Positions 46,026 to 58,748 of a stretch of 64,000 nucleotides of DNA are shown here, one piece after another (position 1 is the stretch's first letter; every line of letters begins with the position of its first letter). Source of the DNA: Alitta virens (lineage: Eukaryota > Annelida > Polychaeta > Phyllodocida > Nereididae); NCBI GenBank assembly GCA_932294295.1, contig OW028577.1:7653501-7717500 (forward strand), read 5' to 3'. The notes below the pieces were generated by a model. The model saw only the letters and a program-made list of their open reading frames with translations, was not told the DNA's origin and did not search any database. A program made the position numbers and the translations under genes.

Positions 46026-48307
46026 ACTTACCAAATGCCCCAGATGTGAGGATGAACTATGACAGATTTACACCTTGGAAGGTCATATTGGAAGTTTCAC
46101 CTCCAAAGGACCTTGACCAACTACTAGCTTATGAGGTGAAGGTCACTGATGAATATGGCGAAGGTCATTCTCGTTACACCTTCCGTATCCAAGGGTTGGG
46201 TCGGTCAGGTAAGAATTAGTAGGGTTTGTATGAGTTATCATCTTTTATTACACACAAGTTATTGAATATGAAATTTAATAATCTAAGAAATATTATAAAA
46301 ATAGTGGATGTTGATGAGTCCAACATAGAGTTTTGTGGTATAAGAAAAATGATATTAGCTGAAGAAAGGCGAGGCAAATATGAGTTTTCTAAATCCCACA
46401 AACCTCTATGTTGGACCACACCAGTGCTTATATTTTCCACTGAATTGAGGGCATCAGCATATATTGTGCAACATACATTGCAGCCGTTCAACATACTTAG
46501 TACCTGTCCAATATACTCCGCTGCTGTGCAATATATTTAGATAAGCTCACAGCAGCTGAGTGGAGCATATATCCATGTATTTGGTTCAGAATGCATAAAC
46601 TGGAAAGGTCCAGTCACCATGCAATTGGGAACTAAACATAATCATAAGGGTATAATGTCTCAGGACTGACCTTTTTTATGATGATTTCAGGGGAAAATGG
46701 ACGTTTCCAGTTGCATATAAATCAACTTCATCCATCGAAGATATATTTTTTCACCGTAAGAGCAAGAAATCTGCATGGCATAGGACCAGCTAGCAATCTC
46801 ATACTTCAAACCAATTATCTAAGTAAATTATCCTTTATATTTGGTATTTTCTTCTTTTGTCATTTGCATGGTCTGCAGGGAAAGTAACGTTAACATCTCA
46901 CGATGTTCTACTTTGTAGGAGAACCGGCTAAAATTGTGGTTGTCTCCAGTCCAAAACAAAATTCTACGCATGAATATGTTTTACAGTGGAAATCAACCAG
47001 TAATGGAGGGGTGCCTACGCCAGACATCACCATGAAACTCAGACCAGTATATATTACATTTTTACTTCATTTCCTCATGAACTCATTGTTAAATGTGCCT
47101 GTTACGAGAACTTATAACCCCGTAATAATTATGCAGAATTCCATTGAAATTGTGCACATGTTGTCTGCTAATCCTATTTTAATCCCTACATTGCTGTCAC
47201 AGATTCCAAGTTTCATGGAAAACTTGGTAAACAAATTGAAGAATGAAAAATAATTCAATCAGATACCAACAACAGAGAATAAAACAACCAAACAAAGCAA
47301 CTAATTTGTCAAACTCTGTTTTTGTCATGTTCAGTTCTTTACATCAGAAAAGTTAAGACTGTCCAAACACATGCCTTGAAAAGCATGATGTCAGCTACCA
47401 ACTCAGAGCAAAAATACCTCCATTACACATAATTATTACGGGGATAATAATGACTTAATCTTCTTTTTTTTTTTTTTTGAGGTTAAGGTGGTTGATGGCC
47501 AAGTTTCAGAGGTCCTAGGACCCTGGGGACTCTTCATGCTGGACCCCACTGCTGAATATAAGACTACTTACACGATTAAGGTTTGTTGGCAATTGTCGAT
47601 TTTATGTCGTTTTGTCGTATTTATTTATAAACCCTGATATTATTAATCCAGGTAAATTCCGACGCAAGAGACAAAGTATTGCCATTGTTTGAAATATTAC
47701 TGGCATATTTCATGAATTCTTACTGCTCATCATGCACTTGGCACAGACAGGAAAGTAAACTGTTGTTCATGGCCAAATGTGCCACGTGCGTTTTCCATGA
47801 GAAGGATGAACGCATGGTTTTTTCCTAATTAAAATGAGGTGAAAACCTTGCGTTTTCCATGCGCTTGGATTAACGCATGGAAAACGCACGTAGCACATTT
47901 GGCCATGTACATGGTAGATGACTGTCATGGTTAAGTGGTTATGGCGTTCGTCTATATACTGATCATGAGGCAGCAGCTAGGTTTGAACCCCCACCATACT
48001 TAATAGAGGAGTTGTAAAGTGTAAAGGCTAAATATTCCTACTGGAGTTGAGAAAGACTCTAGATTGGTCTGCCAAGGGTGTGCTTGTATAGTCAGCAGAA
48101 TGTGACCAACAAATTTCATTTAACATTATATATTTCCTGCTTTGACTCCAATTATAAAAAAATGTGCATTAATTCTATTGTGAACCGTTCTTTCTTTTCT
48201 GACAGGGTCTGAAAGCAGGGACATCCTACGAACTGAGAATCACAGCATATAACGACCTGGGACCCTCTGCCACCACATTCTTTGTATTTACCACTGCTAG
48301 TGCTTAA
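46026..48307 (+). CDS. Fibronectin type III domain protein, C-terminal five exons (5' partial)
   Basis: Exons 46026-46208, 46691-46822, 46919-47046, 47482-47580 and 48206-48307 (TAA) join in consistent phases (1, 1, 1, 0, 0). Together they encode about 214 residues forming two FN3 domains. The first runs from LPNAPDV through YEVKVTDEYGEGHSRY to FTVRARNLHGIGPAS. The second runs from REPAKIVVVSSP through YVLQWKSTSNGG to YELRITAYNDLGPS. Introns fall at domain borders in phase 1 and within domains, as is usual for FN3 genes. The protein stops right after the last domain, with no membrane segment or GPI signal, so a secreted or multidomain extracellular protein is likely. The N-terminus is not found. 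The 33-bp intron-like satellite and a possible micro-exon (44698-44724) lie in the region just upstream. The family cannot be narrowed from two FN3 domains. Confidence 0.75.
47768..47907. mobile_element. Palindromic MITE, copy 4, in FN3 intron
   Basis: A 140-bp foldback with both ends intact (CATGGCCAAATGTGCCACG and its complement, one mismatch) and TA on the right flank. It lies in the last intron of the FN3 gene, 140 bp after the hit would no longer affect the upstream donor and about 300 bp before the terminal exon acceptor. Confidence 0.8.
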
Positions 48308-48581
48308 ATTAGGTGCTTCTCTAAACAAAGAATTGGTACAGAAAAAGAATCAATTTTCATGTTTTCTCTGCTTTTTGAGCCTTTTTACCCGTTACTTATT
48401 TGAATGCCTAATATCTTTGCAATAATTTATTTTTCTTCTGTCAAATTTTGCCTACTAGATACATTGCATATGCATTGATTTTGCACCATTTGAAAAGAGA
48501 TAGGAACAATTATATTGATAACCAAAACCATTTCATAAACAGCATATATAAATCTTCTCTTCATTTTCTTTCCTATTCCGT

Positions 48582-51500
48582 TTATGAGTTCTTCTGTGAA
48601 ATTTTGATTGTGACCTGAAGGTTAAAAAAAGCAGATTTAAGAGTAGGAAAAAGTGTAGGCTGCATGTATCACAAAAAAAAAAAAAGGTCTATACTTACTG
48701 TCTTGACCTCAGTGTATGGTTGAATTCCATAGGAACCACTGGAAAAAGGAATTTTTAATTGTTGTTTAATTCAAACGTTTTGTCAAATCGAAATATCCTA
48801 TTACATAATATATGTCAAAATGATAAGATCAGTGATAATAAAAAAAATCAACTTACTATTCTCTGCCAATTCCTGACATTTTGTAGCCTCCAAAGGGAGC
48901 CTGGTTGCTGACAGCATGGTAGCAATTTACCCTAAAATGATATTAATAAAAATCATACACCTGACCATGAATATATTTAGTCAAACAGTGTTCCAAGGTA
49001 ACTTTATGTTATTGCCACCTTGCTATGGGATATACACTGGTAGACCATAAGGTATAAAGGCTTTTTGTGTTACCAGACAGTTCCGGCCTCAATAGCATTT
49101 GAGACCGTGATGGCCCTATCAAGGTCTTTGGTGAGAACTGCAGCTGCTAGACCATACGTTGTTGTGTTGGCTCTGTCTATGACCTCTTCTGTGTCCTTGA
49201 ACTTCATGATTTGCTGGACTGGTCCAAAGATCTGTTCGGAACAGGAGAGAAATGAAAATAGCATTGAAAGGTGGGTGGATGGATTAGGCCTTTACGCACT
49301 GTATTTCTGCACCTGATTGGCTAATTAGGACAGGCATGGACCTTGGCAATGAGATGATGTATAAAACAGCCACCCAACTTAGATTTGACTGGGAATTGAA
49401 CCCTGGTCCCAGTGGTTGGAAGCCCAGCATGCTAACACTCAGCTAGACCCCCAGTCCCCCTCCCCATAATAGCATTGATAGAAATATGGAGCATGTATAC
49501 TATATATAGCATATGCTCTCGAGATATTGCTCATCGGATAGAATTACAGCACCCTTCAAAAATATAAGTCCACTTTTGACCCTTGTTTATATGTTAAGTG
49601 GTCTTACAGTTCTGTTGGCAAGTTAATTAGTTTTAAAAAAGTATTGGAGCCATGAGATGAGTCATCAGTGTTTTGTTATGCTTATGTAGCAGATACAACA
49701 GATACAGACAGATTTAAATCCCCTACAATGACCATGTTATCATAAATTTTTATGATACATTGCATTTGGGTTGCACAATTGATACATACTTCCTCCTTGG
49801 CAATTCTCATGTTGTCCGTGACATTGGAAAACACAGTGTTCTCAATGAAGTATCCCTTGTTGCCTTTGCGACCTCCTCCGCAATGCAATTTTGCACCCTC
49901 TTTCTTGCCACTTTCGATCAATTCCAGGATTTTGTTCATTTGCTCTTCATCGATCTGATTTAGAAAGCAAGAAATGAATTTGCCAAATGAAAGTTAGTTA
50001 GTTCTTTAAATATATTTAACGACATCCCGCCTTGAAATAAGGTCATTCATATCTTTCAAGAGCAATCCTGGGTTGCCTCATGGCAAGGTGGTAAACTGTG
50101 GGTGAAGACCTCAAACCCCAGTGGCCTACACAGGGCTTTGCGGAATGTGCTCTCTCCAGTTATCATGAATTATGCCTACACAGGTCTAGTTATCTGCATG
50201 GTACCCATCACAGACCCGAATGACCTTTCAGGGTCAAATGGAAAATATAAGTTAATCTAGGTTGATTTGGTGTATTTACGACAAAATCCACAAACCTGGG
50301 GTCCATTTTGAGTCTTAGGGTCCCAGGGGTCACCAATTACTCTCTTCTGTGCCTTTTCTACAGCTTTAGCCACAAACTGGTCATAGATGGATTCGTGGAC
50401 AAATATCCTGGAGCTGGCAGTGCAGCATTGGCCCATGTTGAAGAAGAGGCCGAAGTGAGCCACCTCCACTGCATAGTCCACTGCAACAGACAAAATTATA
50501 TTCTTATACATTGTAACAGTAACACCCTTACATTCAGTGCTGGAGCTTCTCAACAGTGCACTCAACTGGAGCTGTCACTAAAGGGTATATATCATCATGG
50601 TTCATATAATCTTGTCAATTCTTACCTACTTTATGAATGATACTTAAAACTGCAATAAGGCACATCTTTAATTGTTACAGAAGTATTCAATTTGGACTAA
50701 TGACTGTGGGGTTTAAAATTTTTCAGCTACAAGGTTAGTTCATCTTGTTTCAGCTTTAGGTAGCAGTTTCTTGGACAATCCTTTAACTTGCACGTTTGTT
50801 ATGAATAGCACTGTAGTTGGTTTATTGTTACAGTAATAACTCACCATCAACATCTGGGAAAACTATAAGAGGGCTCTTGCCACCCAATTCCAATGTAACT
50901 CTTTTCAGGTTAGATTTGCCAGCAGCTTGTTGGATCAGTTTTCCGACCTAAAAGACAAAAAGAGATTATTTTCTGCTCATGCTTACTAATATTGCTTATC
51001 ATTAATTTGATGCAATTTTTTAACATTTTGATGACTGTATATTATTGTACCTCTGTTGAACCTGTAAAAGCAACTTTGTTGACATCCATATGTTCAGAGA
51101 GGGCAGCACCAGCAGTTGGACCATATCCAGGCACGATGTTAATGACACCTGGTGGGAAACCAGCCTGAAAAAGAGAATAATAAAATGCATGTCCATTGAG
51201 AAATGTGTAGAGATTCTGGTTTGATATAATACAGAATATATGAAACTCAAAAGTACCTCCTTAGCCAGGGCAGCAATATGTAAAGCAGTCAAAGGTGTTT
51301 GTTCAGCTGGTTTGAGGATGACTACATTTCCCATGGCAATGGCTGGAGCCAATTTGAGCATGTACATTGCAATGGGAAAGTTCCACTGAAAACAGAAATT
51401 AATACTCTTTGTAACTGCTAGACAACGGATGTATTTTATTTGTTTCTTCCATATTTATTACTTTAATCAATTATAACTATGTGATGACTGATATTGTGTA

Positions 51501-54500
51501 AATTCAGTAATCGGGTTTTTACTTACTGGAATTATTTGGGCACAAATACCAACTGGCTCATGGCGAGTGTATGTGAAGTACTCACCATCTGTAAGTAGGA
51601 AATTGGTTATTTTAGTTGAACATTATCAGACACACTTGACATATTATAGTGACAAACACCTCTTAATATTGGCTTACCAACTGACGGCGTTTGTCCAGGG
51701 TTCTTATCAGCCCACCCTGCAAAGTATCTGGCCCCATTGGCCGCTCCAAAAACTTCATTGCAAGAGTCAATGTAAGGCTTGCCATTGACTAAAGTTTGCA
51801 AGCTCTGGAAATCAAGTCAGTGTAGTTTAGAAAAAAAACATAATGGTATATCCTGGTCCTAAATTTGTAATATAACGGCAGGTTATATTTAATCATTGGT
51901 CAAGTGTTAATTTTTAAGTTTAAAGAGAGACATTCAAGGTACAGTTAGTTTCATTAAAAAAAGACCTGTCAATTTGAACTAAGACACAGCTAGACAACAT
52001 CTGCTATACAATGCTACCTGCCACCAAATGAAAGCCGAATCTAAAAGTACATGCGGCACTATTTGGTGACAGTTAAACATTTTTGTTTTTGTTGAAAAGA
52101 TGCATGTCTATTGCAAAAACATATGTATGATACATTAGATATATTTCTTACATTTACCTAGGTTTATTTTTTTTCAGTGGTGGAAGGTGTAAGACTAGAG
52201 TCTACCATATTTTATGAAACTCACTGTACTTCAAAATAAATTGTAAGTAAATTTAGGTGTAGTAAATTATCATTAACTCAAAACTGAAATACTCAACAAC
52301 CCCTCCTTTTTAATTGATATTCTGGATACGAAAAAAAGTTTAGAATCTTATTTGTTCTTAAAACGTACAGCCAACTGTTGGACATCCCTGACCATAAGGT
52401 CAGCCAACTTCTCTAAGAGTCTGCCCCTCTTGGAGGCATCCATCCTGCGCCATTCTGAACCCCTCCTGAAAGCTGCCTTGGCTGCCGACACAGCTTTGTC
52501 CACATCAGCCTTGTCACCTTCTTGGATCTGGGCAGCCACTTCTCCAGTTGCTGGGTTGAGGACTGGGAAGGTCTTCCCAGATGCAGAGTTCACCCATTCA
52601 TTGTTGATAAACAACTACAAGCACAAAGAAACAGTACAGTTATAAAGTGTATGGTGTGTACTACTGTGTAGCATCTGCATCACACAGATCATCATGGTCT
52701 TGTTAGACTGGCCCACAATGCCAGCAATGCTGCAAAAGACTACAAGTACTAACAATAATCAGATATAATAATGTATATTGTTGATCAATCAGTTATGTAC
52801 CCAATAAATATTAAAAAAAGACAGTGGAGTTATAAATTGTATCATGCATGGAGCCAAGACTATGACTCCCATGTATGGCGTGGCGTGAATTCAAGATTAG
52901 TCGTCATTGTTATCAAAGGGACATCATGCTTTAAACGGAACCACTTTAACTCAAACTTGCCAACTAAATGTCTGAATTAAGGGTGGGTGGGTGGATTAGG
53001 GCTTTTCGCCCTGTTTTTCTGCACCTTTTGGGCCAATTAGGACAAAACAGGGACCATGGCAATGAGAGGGAGGGTGAAACAGCCATCAAACTTTGGCTAG
53101 AACCCGGGCCCCCAGTGTTTGTCTGAATTAAGTCATCAGCAAAAGGGAATTTACAATTCCCAAAACAACATTATGTCAGGATGTTAACTTAGCCTGACAA
53201 ACTCTCATAAAGTCAGAACTAACTACATATCCTGTAAGTCAAAAATACTATATGGGGTCAGTCATTCTAGAAACCAATTGTTTGAAAATTACTTTGAGTA
53301 AAGTTAGTCAAAATGTCTACAAATGCCTACAGTTAATAATTTCGTTCAATTATCATCATCAAAAACTTATTCTCAGTTTTTTGTAAACTTGTATTAATTC
53401 TACTAATTTAGAAAATATAGCTCCAGGGGACTTACATAATTACAGTTAGTTTCATTAAAAACGGCCTGTCAAATTATACCTAGACAACTTCTGTCATACG
53501 ATGCTACCTGCCGCTAAACAAAACTGTCTTCCTATAGCTGGCTACTCAAAGCTGGATCTAAAAGTACACGCGGTACCATATCAGATACATTTACAAATTT
53601 TTTTTTTTTTAGCAAGCCGACCTTAAGCTAGGAGTAGACAGAATCAGCAGGCTTGAATCAGTTTATAGCTACAGCCAAGCAGAAGTCCCCACAGCTGTCT
53701 AGAGTCAACCATTTTTTTTTTTGAAACTACAGTTGCCAAAGACGGGTCTGTGTGTTATGGATGACTTGTTGAGTTTCGCGTGCCAGATATTTTCACGACC
53801 TGCACTTGACACTATATCTTTATGTCATACCAAGGAACAGTAACTAGGCCCATAATATCCTGGTTATCACAGAATAATTAAATTTGTCAACAACAAAATG
53901 ACAATGCAGTTTCTAACTGAGAATAAGAAAATGTTTTCCCATATATGATTCATCATAAGACTGTAAACTATCAATTCCACATTGATAACAAATTTATCAA
54001 AAGTTAAAAAGATATGCTTAATCTCTTTATCAATACATGCATACGTGTCATTCAGACATAAGATATTTTTTAAGAACAAGATCACTGGTGATATCAAGTG
54101 ATATGTTGCTGCTAACTTGCAGATAACTGAAGAAATGTATGTATGTGACCTTCCAAGGTCAGGAAAAGCATGCATTTTGTGCGTTTTCCTGCTATACATG
54201 TATACGGAATAATATTATTTAGCTATAGAGACAACATAGTTTCTTCTTAGATTAAATCGTCTCAAATAGACAATCTACCGGGAAACCATACAGTGCATAC
54301 ACAATGTACAATGTCATCTTGATCATTTTCACTTGTTCACAATCTAATTTGAGAATTGATATACAAGAATAAGAATAAACTTGTATAAGCGCACTTAATT
54401 TAGAAAGCATGTTTTTAAAAGTGATTTTCTATCTCTAATCGATATAACTTATCTTTAACTTATCATACTGTACTGCTCTTTTCGCACTGCATGGTTGAAC

Positions 54501-55010
54501 TATTTGTACAAAACGAACTCACTACTCCAAAATGAAAATACAACCAAGCTATAGTTTAGTCTGTCATATCTATGAGGCAAAGTAATTCAATTCATAATAT
54601 AGGTCCCACTCAAAACCAGTGATGCAAAACACTAAAAGAATGTGACACTGACTGATGCCAGAAAGCAAAAGGAACTCTTAAAAACAATCACTACCATCCC
54701 AAATATATATTTCATGCTTTTATTGTATTGAATTGTATTTAGTGGCCATCATATGGATGCATTATCAAACACACCACACTCTATGCTAAAATATATATGG
54801 CCACTTTTGTCATGAAGTATCAATTTGCAAATATTCCATTTTCATTAGTGCAAGGAGTGAAGACATGTTGTAAAAATTAAATTGCCTTTGCAAACTTCTA
54901 TTATCAAATAATGATTAAGTACATTTTAAGGTACATAAATACATCACAGATGAACTTACCTGGGCGTACTGGATCCTGGGGTTGGTGATTGGAGGAGGGA
55001 AGTTTGCCAT
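48582..55010 (-). CDS. ALDH1A-like: ALDH1-type aldehyde dehydrogenase, 13 exons, complete
   Basis: Minus-strand exons: 55010-54960, 52614-52369, 51804-51678, 51588-51527, 51385-51257, 51164-51051, 50947-50845, 50480-50296, 49954-49790, 49231-49074, 48931-48857, 48738-48699 and 48614-48582. Every border is GT-AG with matching phases, giving 495 aa. It oxidises aldehydes to acids with NAD+. Visible motifs: IPWNFP (Asn164), FTGSTEVG (cofactor loop), LELGGKSP (general base Glu263) and GQCC (nucleophile Cys297), and the C-terminus [15 protein letters not shown]. No mitochondrial presequence is present, so it is cytosolic. Positions equivalent to human 124, 459 and 460 are Gly, Val and Ser, like the wide substrate channel of ALDH1A1 rather than the Met/Phe of ALDH2, so retinal is a plausible substrate. 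Exon 12 reads [13 protein letters not shown], divergent at the usual LGEYGL. Intron 1 is long (2.3 kb) and holds a SINE and a MITE. Confidence 0.93.
49270..49465 (-). mobile_element. tRNA-derived SINE, full-length copy in ALDH intron 9
   Basis: On the minus strand it begins GGGGGACTGGGGGTCTAGCT, with box-A-like TAGCTGAGTGTTAGCATGCTGG and box-B-like GGTTCAATTCC. A family-specific body follows and ends CCTAATCCATCCACCCACC. It is the only copy of the three that keeps both internal RNA polymerase III promoter boxes. Confidence 0.75.
51942..52226. mobile_element. MITE, CAGTTAGTTTCAT family, full-length with TA duplication
   Basis: TA|CAGTTAGTTTCATTAAAA opens and TTTTATGAAACTCACTG|TA closes the 285-bp element, which lies in the second intron of the ALDH gene. 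TA duplication with short inverted ends points to Tc1/mariner-type transposition. Related copies lie at 17110-17594, 30045-30310 and 53443-53733. Confidence 0.75.
52981..53121 (-). mobile_element. tRNA-derived SINE, truncated copy in ALDH intron 1
   Basis: It carries the same body as the copies at 42567 and 49270 (GGTGGGTGGATTAGG, CCTGTTTTTCTGCACC, GGGACCATGGCAATGAGA, AACCCGGGCCCCCAGTG on the plus strand). It is truncated after box B. Confidence 0.7.
53443..53733. mobile_element. MITE, CAGTTAGTTTCAT family, copy in ALDH intron 1
   Basis: The left end TA|CAGTTAGTTTCATTAAAA is intact and the right end is degraded (TTTTGAAACTACAGT). Two poly-T runs have grown inside it (near 53600 and 53711). 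Confidence 0.7.
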
Positions 55011-57543
55011 GGCAACCAAATGGTGTCCCAGATGAGAGCAGCCTTAAGCAAAGATGGACTGTCAAAGAAGATGGTTAATTGCCATATATACTCACCTTTA
55101 TCTTTGGTACCAGGGCTCCCCTTAACAGCCATCTTTGCATATCCAATCAGTTGTTTCCTATCTGGAGCACTTAGATAACCAGATGTTATCATAGCTTATC
55201 ATGTTGCATAAATCTCAGCCAACTTTTGGGACGAGTGTCTATTGTAGAACAAGAACCAGTATACTGTAATTAAAACATCGAAATTTTGCAGTATCATAGG
55301 TCAGGTTGAACTGATGTTGTCTGTGAGCATAGTATAGTATAGTTTAATTCTGAGCGCAGGTCCATGATAACCTTTATGTATGTAATGCCTATAATGATAT
55401 AAGAACTATAAACTTTATAATTAAAATTAGTGACATTAATAGTAATTTCGATGATTTTGAAAATTTTTTGTTTATTAATAACGAATATCAGGTACAATTG
55501 GCTAACTTTTTGCTGAAAGCTATGGAAAAAAATTAAACAGTTACTTTTTGTTATTTAGACGTCACGTATTTAAGCACTAAAATGGAGTGACATATAAGCA
55601 CTTATGGGGCTGGGTGGTCTATGTTTCCATGTACGATGTTTGTATTATTGTAATGTAAACCACATGTCAATAAAGATAAATAAAAAAATGTCCAGTTCAA
55701 TAAGCATGTCGATGTGTGTGGCGCACACAATAATCATGACATGTTAGATATATACAATTTATGAAAAACATAGAATATGTACATGTATTATACATTTATT
55801 TACATATGTACAAAATAATTATCAAGTTTAGTTCTCTTTTCTTTTCGTTTTGTTTATTTTTAGTAGCCGCAAATGCTGTCATTGACAGACAGCTATGTAT
55901 TGTTTTAGTTGGTAGCTGTTGGTTGTTTGGTTGGTGGCCGCAAGTGTTTCCACTAACTATTAAGGTTTAAATACTATTATCAGATTAAATACCAATACTG
56001 GTGCGGTACATAGCAAGTCAAGGCCGCAAGTGCTGCCTTTGGCTAATAAGGGTTTAGTCCTCTTACAAGATTTTATTTATGTTCTTCAATATCTGCACAA
56101 AACATCAGTACACATTTTAGGTGGACCAGTTACTAAAACTGATAATAAACTAGATATATTTTGTAAAACCTGGGCGCTTTATTTTGCCAAAAAGTCATTT
56201 TATCACTTCGCGGATGAATTTACTTGAAAATAAGGAAAGAAGAACCGAAAAAAAAAAGAAAATATTGAAATGATTCATGTAGCGCCCGACACTTTTTAAA
56301 CTGGGAGTATCACATTAACTTAAAAACATTAGGTAGCCTTAAAAACAATTTTTTCTTCTTCTTAAAAATACAGTCCCAGCTGTTTAGAAAGACCTAACGC
56401 CCATGTAATAATATTGGTCAATATTTTCTATCAAAGTCTACTTCATAGCGAGGCAGTCTCGTTTGTGAAACCACACTGTTCATTAAAAATGCATAATTTC
56501 AATTCATTATAATTCAGCTATATATTTATGAAAAAATAAATTGGGCAGCACAATCTGTTAAAACTGTTTCAATAATATGTAAATATATACTATAGAGAAA
56601 TTAACAGTATTTTATACAGAGACTGGGCTAAAATTACGTTGCCTTGGAGATGATCTATAAACCTATACAATACTACATGAAATAAACTATACATAGTATA
56701 AGAGTTGAATTGAATATAAAATGAACAGTTCTATTGAGACTGGGCTGAAATTACGTGGCCTTGGAAAAAGCATGGCTTTATCAAGGAATCGGCCTTGAGG
56801 TCACCATGACATATATTTAGGCCCTTTTTTAGGATAAGGGCGTTGCATGTATATATATGTTGCACCTAAGATCCCATATCCCTCGTAGCCTTGACCATTT
56901 TGTACCCCACGTGATGTGACGTATTTTAAAGTTCTTACACAATTCCTTTGACTTTTCTCTTTCTAAGTTTGTCCACATCAGTCATGAAAAGTATAGCCAC
57001 TGTTGTTGAGACAAATATATATATTTAACCAGAAATTTGAGTATATAGGCATTGTATTAAAACGGGGTTTAACCGAAAGGTTCTAAAAAACGGCAGGACT
57101 GGAAAATATCTCAAATATGTACACAGATAAATGTTTCACCAATAGGTTTTAGTCTTTAAGATCAAGGCAATTGTTTTATCCTTTATTGTATAAAGAAACG
57201 GTGATCAAACAGAGTTACCGTGGGTAAATATTTAAATGGATGAATTAATAAACTTGATCCAGTTTTCAATTAACAAGTAAATTTTTTATTGCGTTGATGA
57301 TAATTTTTTCATAAATATCTCAAGCATTTTTAAACTCTAAAAATCAATTTACTTGCCTTTTCATACAAACCTATGCAACATGCGTATATGCCAAGTTACA
57401 AATAATCATTTCTATGAAAGGCCATGATGATATATCTGATACATTATGCAAAACATTATCAAAAGAAATTTTCATGGCGTCCCAAAGATTGTATATAGAA
57501 TTCAAGGTGATTATTAATAAAAAAAAAATTTCCATTATGAATA
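55011..57543. other. ALDH promoter side and intergenic AT-rich region
   Basis: Upstream of the ALDH start codon an open frame (55192 down to 55096) ends at GATAAAG|GTGAGT. It is followed by only 37 nt before TTCTTTGACAG|TCC, which could be a very short 5'UTR intron. The rest is AT-rich with no supported exon. CRE-like GACGTCACG occurs near 55559. A LINE-like tail lies at 55605-55690. Confidence 0.45.
55605..55690 (+). mobile_element. Possible non-LTR retrotransposon 3' tail
   Basis: The sequence ends CAATAAAGATAAATAAAAAAATG after a GT-rich stretch (TGTTTGTATTATTGTAATGT), resembling the polyadenylated or short-repeat tail of LINE insertions. No coding remnant is attached. Confidence 0.3.
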
Positions 57544-58238
57544 TCATTTATAATTGTTTGGTCAGTTTTAATAATTATAATATAATAACTCTATAATTAT
57601 GTTAATCGCGTATTGCGGCCTGCATATGACTATAGTTTCACGCTTCAGTGAACTTTTTGGGCACGACGAGTGTGACTTTGCACGAATGCAACCAGCTCTG
57701 ACTGGTGAAAACCAGTAAATACTTGCATCCAAATTACGTAAGTTTGTACAGAAATAGCTACACGCATGTTTATTCATGCTTTTGGCTATGCTGTTGCTTG
57801 GCATGATGCGTTGCAACTGATAAACTTAATAAGGAAAATTCTCACGACTGACGTAGCCGGAATAAACAACAAATAAACAAATAAAAAGAGAATGGATCAA
57901 CAAGTTACATATGCAATAAAGATAACCATAAAAATAATAGACGTCAAACATATACTGCCTTCATTAATCTCGATTTCTAAAAGAATCTTTCTCGTATAAT
58001 TTATTATTGATATTTATATATATAGGGTGGATGGACCTAATTCCAGCCTGGACCCAATTCCAGCCACTTTTGATTTCTTCCTTTTTCTGTGTTCCCTTGG
58101 GTCAAATTGGGCCAAAATTGGCAAATTCTATATTTTGTGGATGTATTCTTAGGCATTGACATGTTTTGAGATTCTAGGAGGCCCTAGATAAACGCCATTT
58201 TGCCTTTAAATATGTCTGTATTCCAGATGGCATTTGAG
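57544..58238. repeat. Large direct duplication, copy 1
   Basis: This matches 63306-64000 base for base as far as I can read, apart from T at 57807 versus C at 63569, at a constant offset of 5762. Sequences to the left of the start differ, which marks a breakpoint at 57544/63306. The right end is set only by the end of the window. Confidence 0.93.
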
Positions 58239-58748
58239 ATGGAGACATTTCTGGTTGAAAACAGAAGATTAGAAAGCCAGTTAAACTTTTTTGAACTTGA
58301 TAAACTCATTTAATGGCATAATCATAACAACCTGTGTTGCTTCATTAGTCAAATACATGCCTTAACTTCTCAAATGGAAGCATTTCACTTACAATGCTTT
58401 TAATATGATGGGATACAGATAAGTATAATGTCTTGTAATTGAGACAAAAGGCTGCAATTTAATCATTTATTGAAGTTTTTTTACATGTCTGATTCGAAGT
58501 TGTTTGGCGTTTAATGTAAAAATAAATGTAGGCCTACTTCTTGTAGCTTATAACGATATATATAGGCCTAATTGAGGAACTTTTTGCAAGTTTAAATGTG
58601 TTTTTCATCAATTCCCATGCACGTGAATCTTTTAATTTTTACCCTCTAAAAATATCCTGCGGGATGACTTTGCAGTTTCTTCACAATGACTTTAAGGAGC
58701 TGGAGTAGTCACCCCTTAACTTCAATGGACACATCTACGTCACCGCCG
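58239..58748. other. Upstream flank of the acidic secreted-protein gene
   Basis: AT-rich sequence, no exon seen. It probably belongs to the same duplicated unit that starts at 57544. Confidence 0.4.

Noticed and set aside
54956..55192. 78-codon minus-strand frame overlapping the ALDH start
   Set aside because: It is out of frame with ALDH exon 1, which alone splices correctly to the ALDH body. At most it is an upstream frame.
57568..57816. 82-codon minus-strand frame found in both copies of the large duplication
   Set aside because: It is shared only because the DNA is near-identical. The single mismatch changes an amino acid and there is no recognisable domain.
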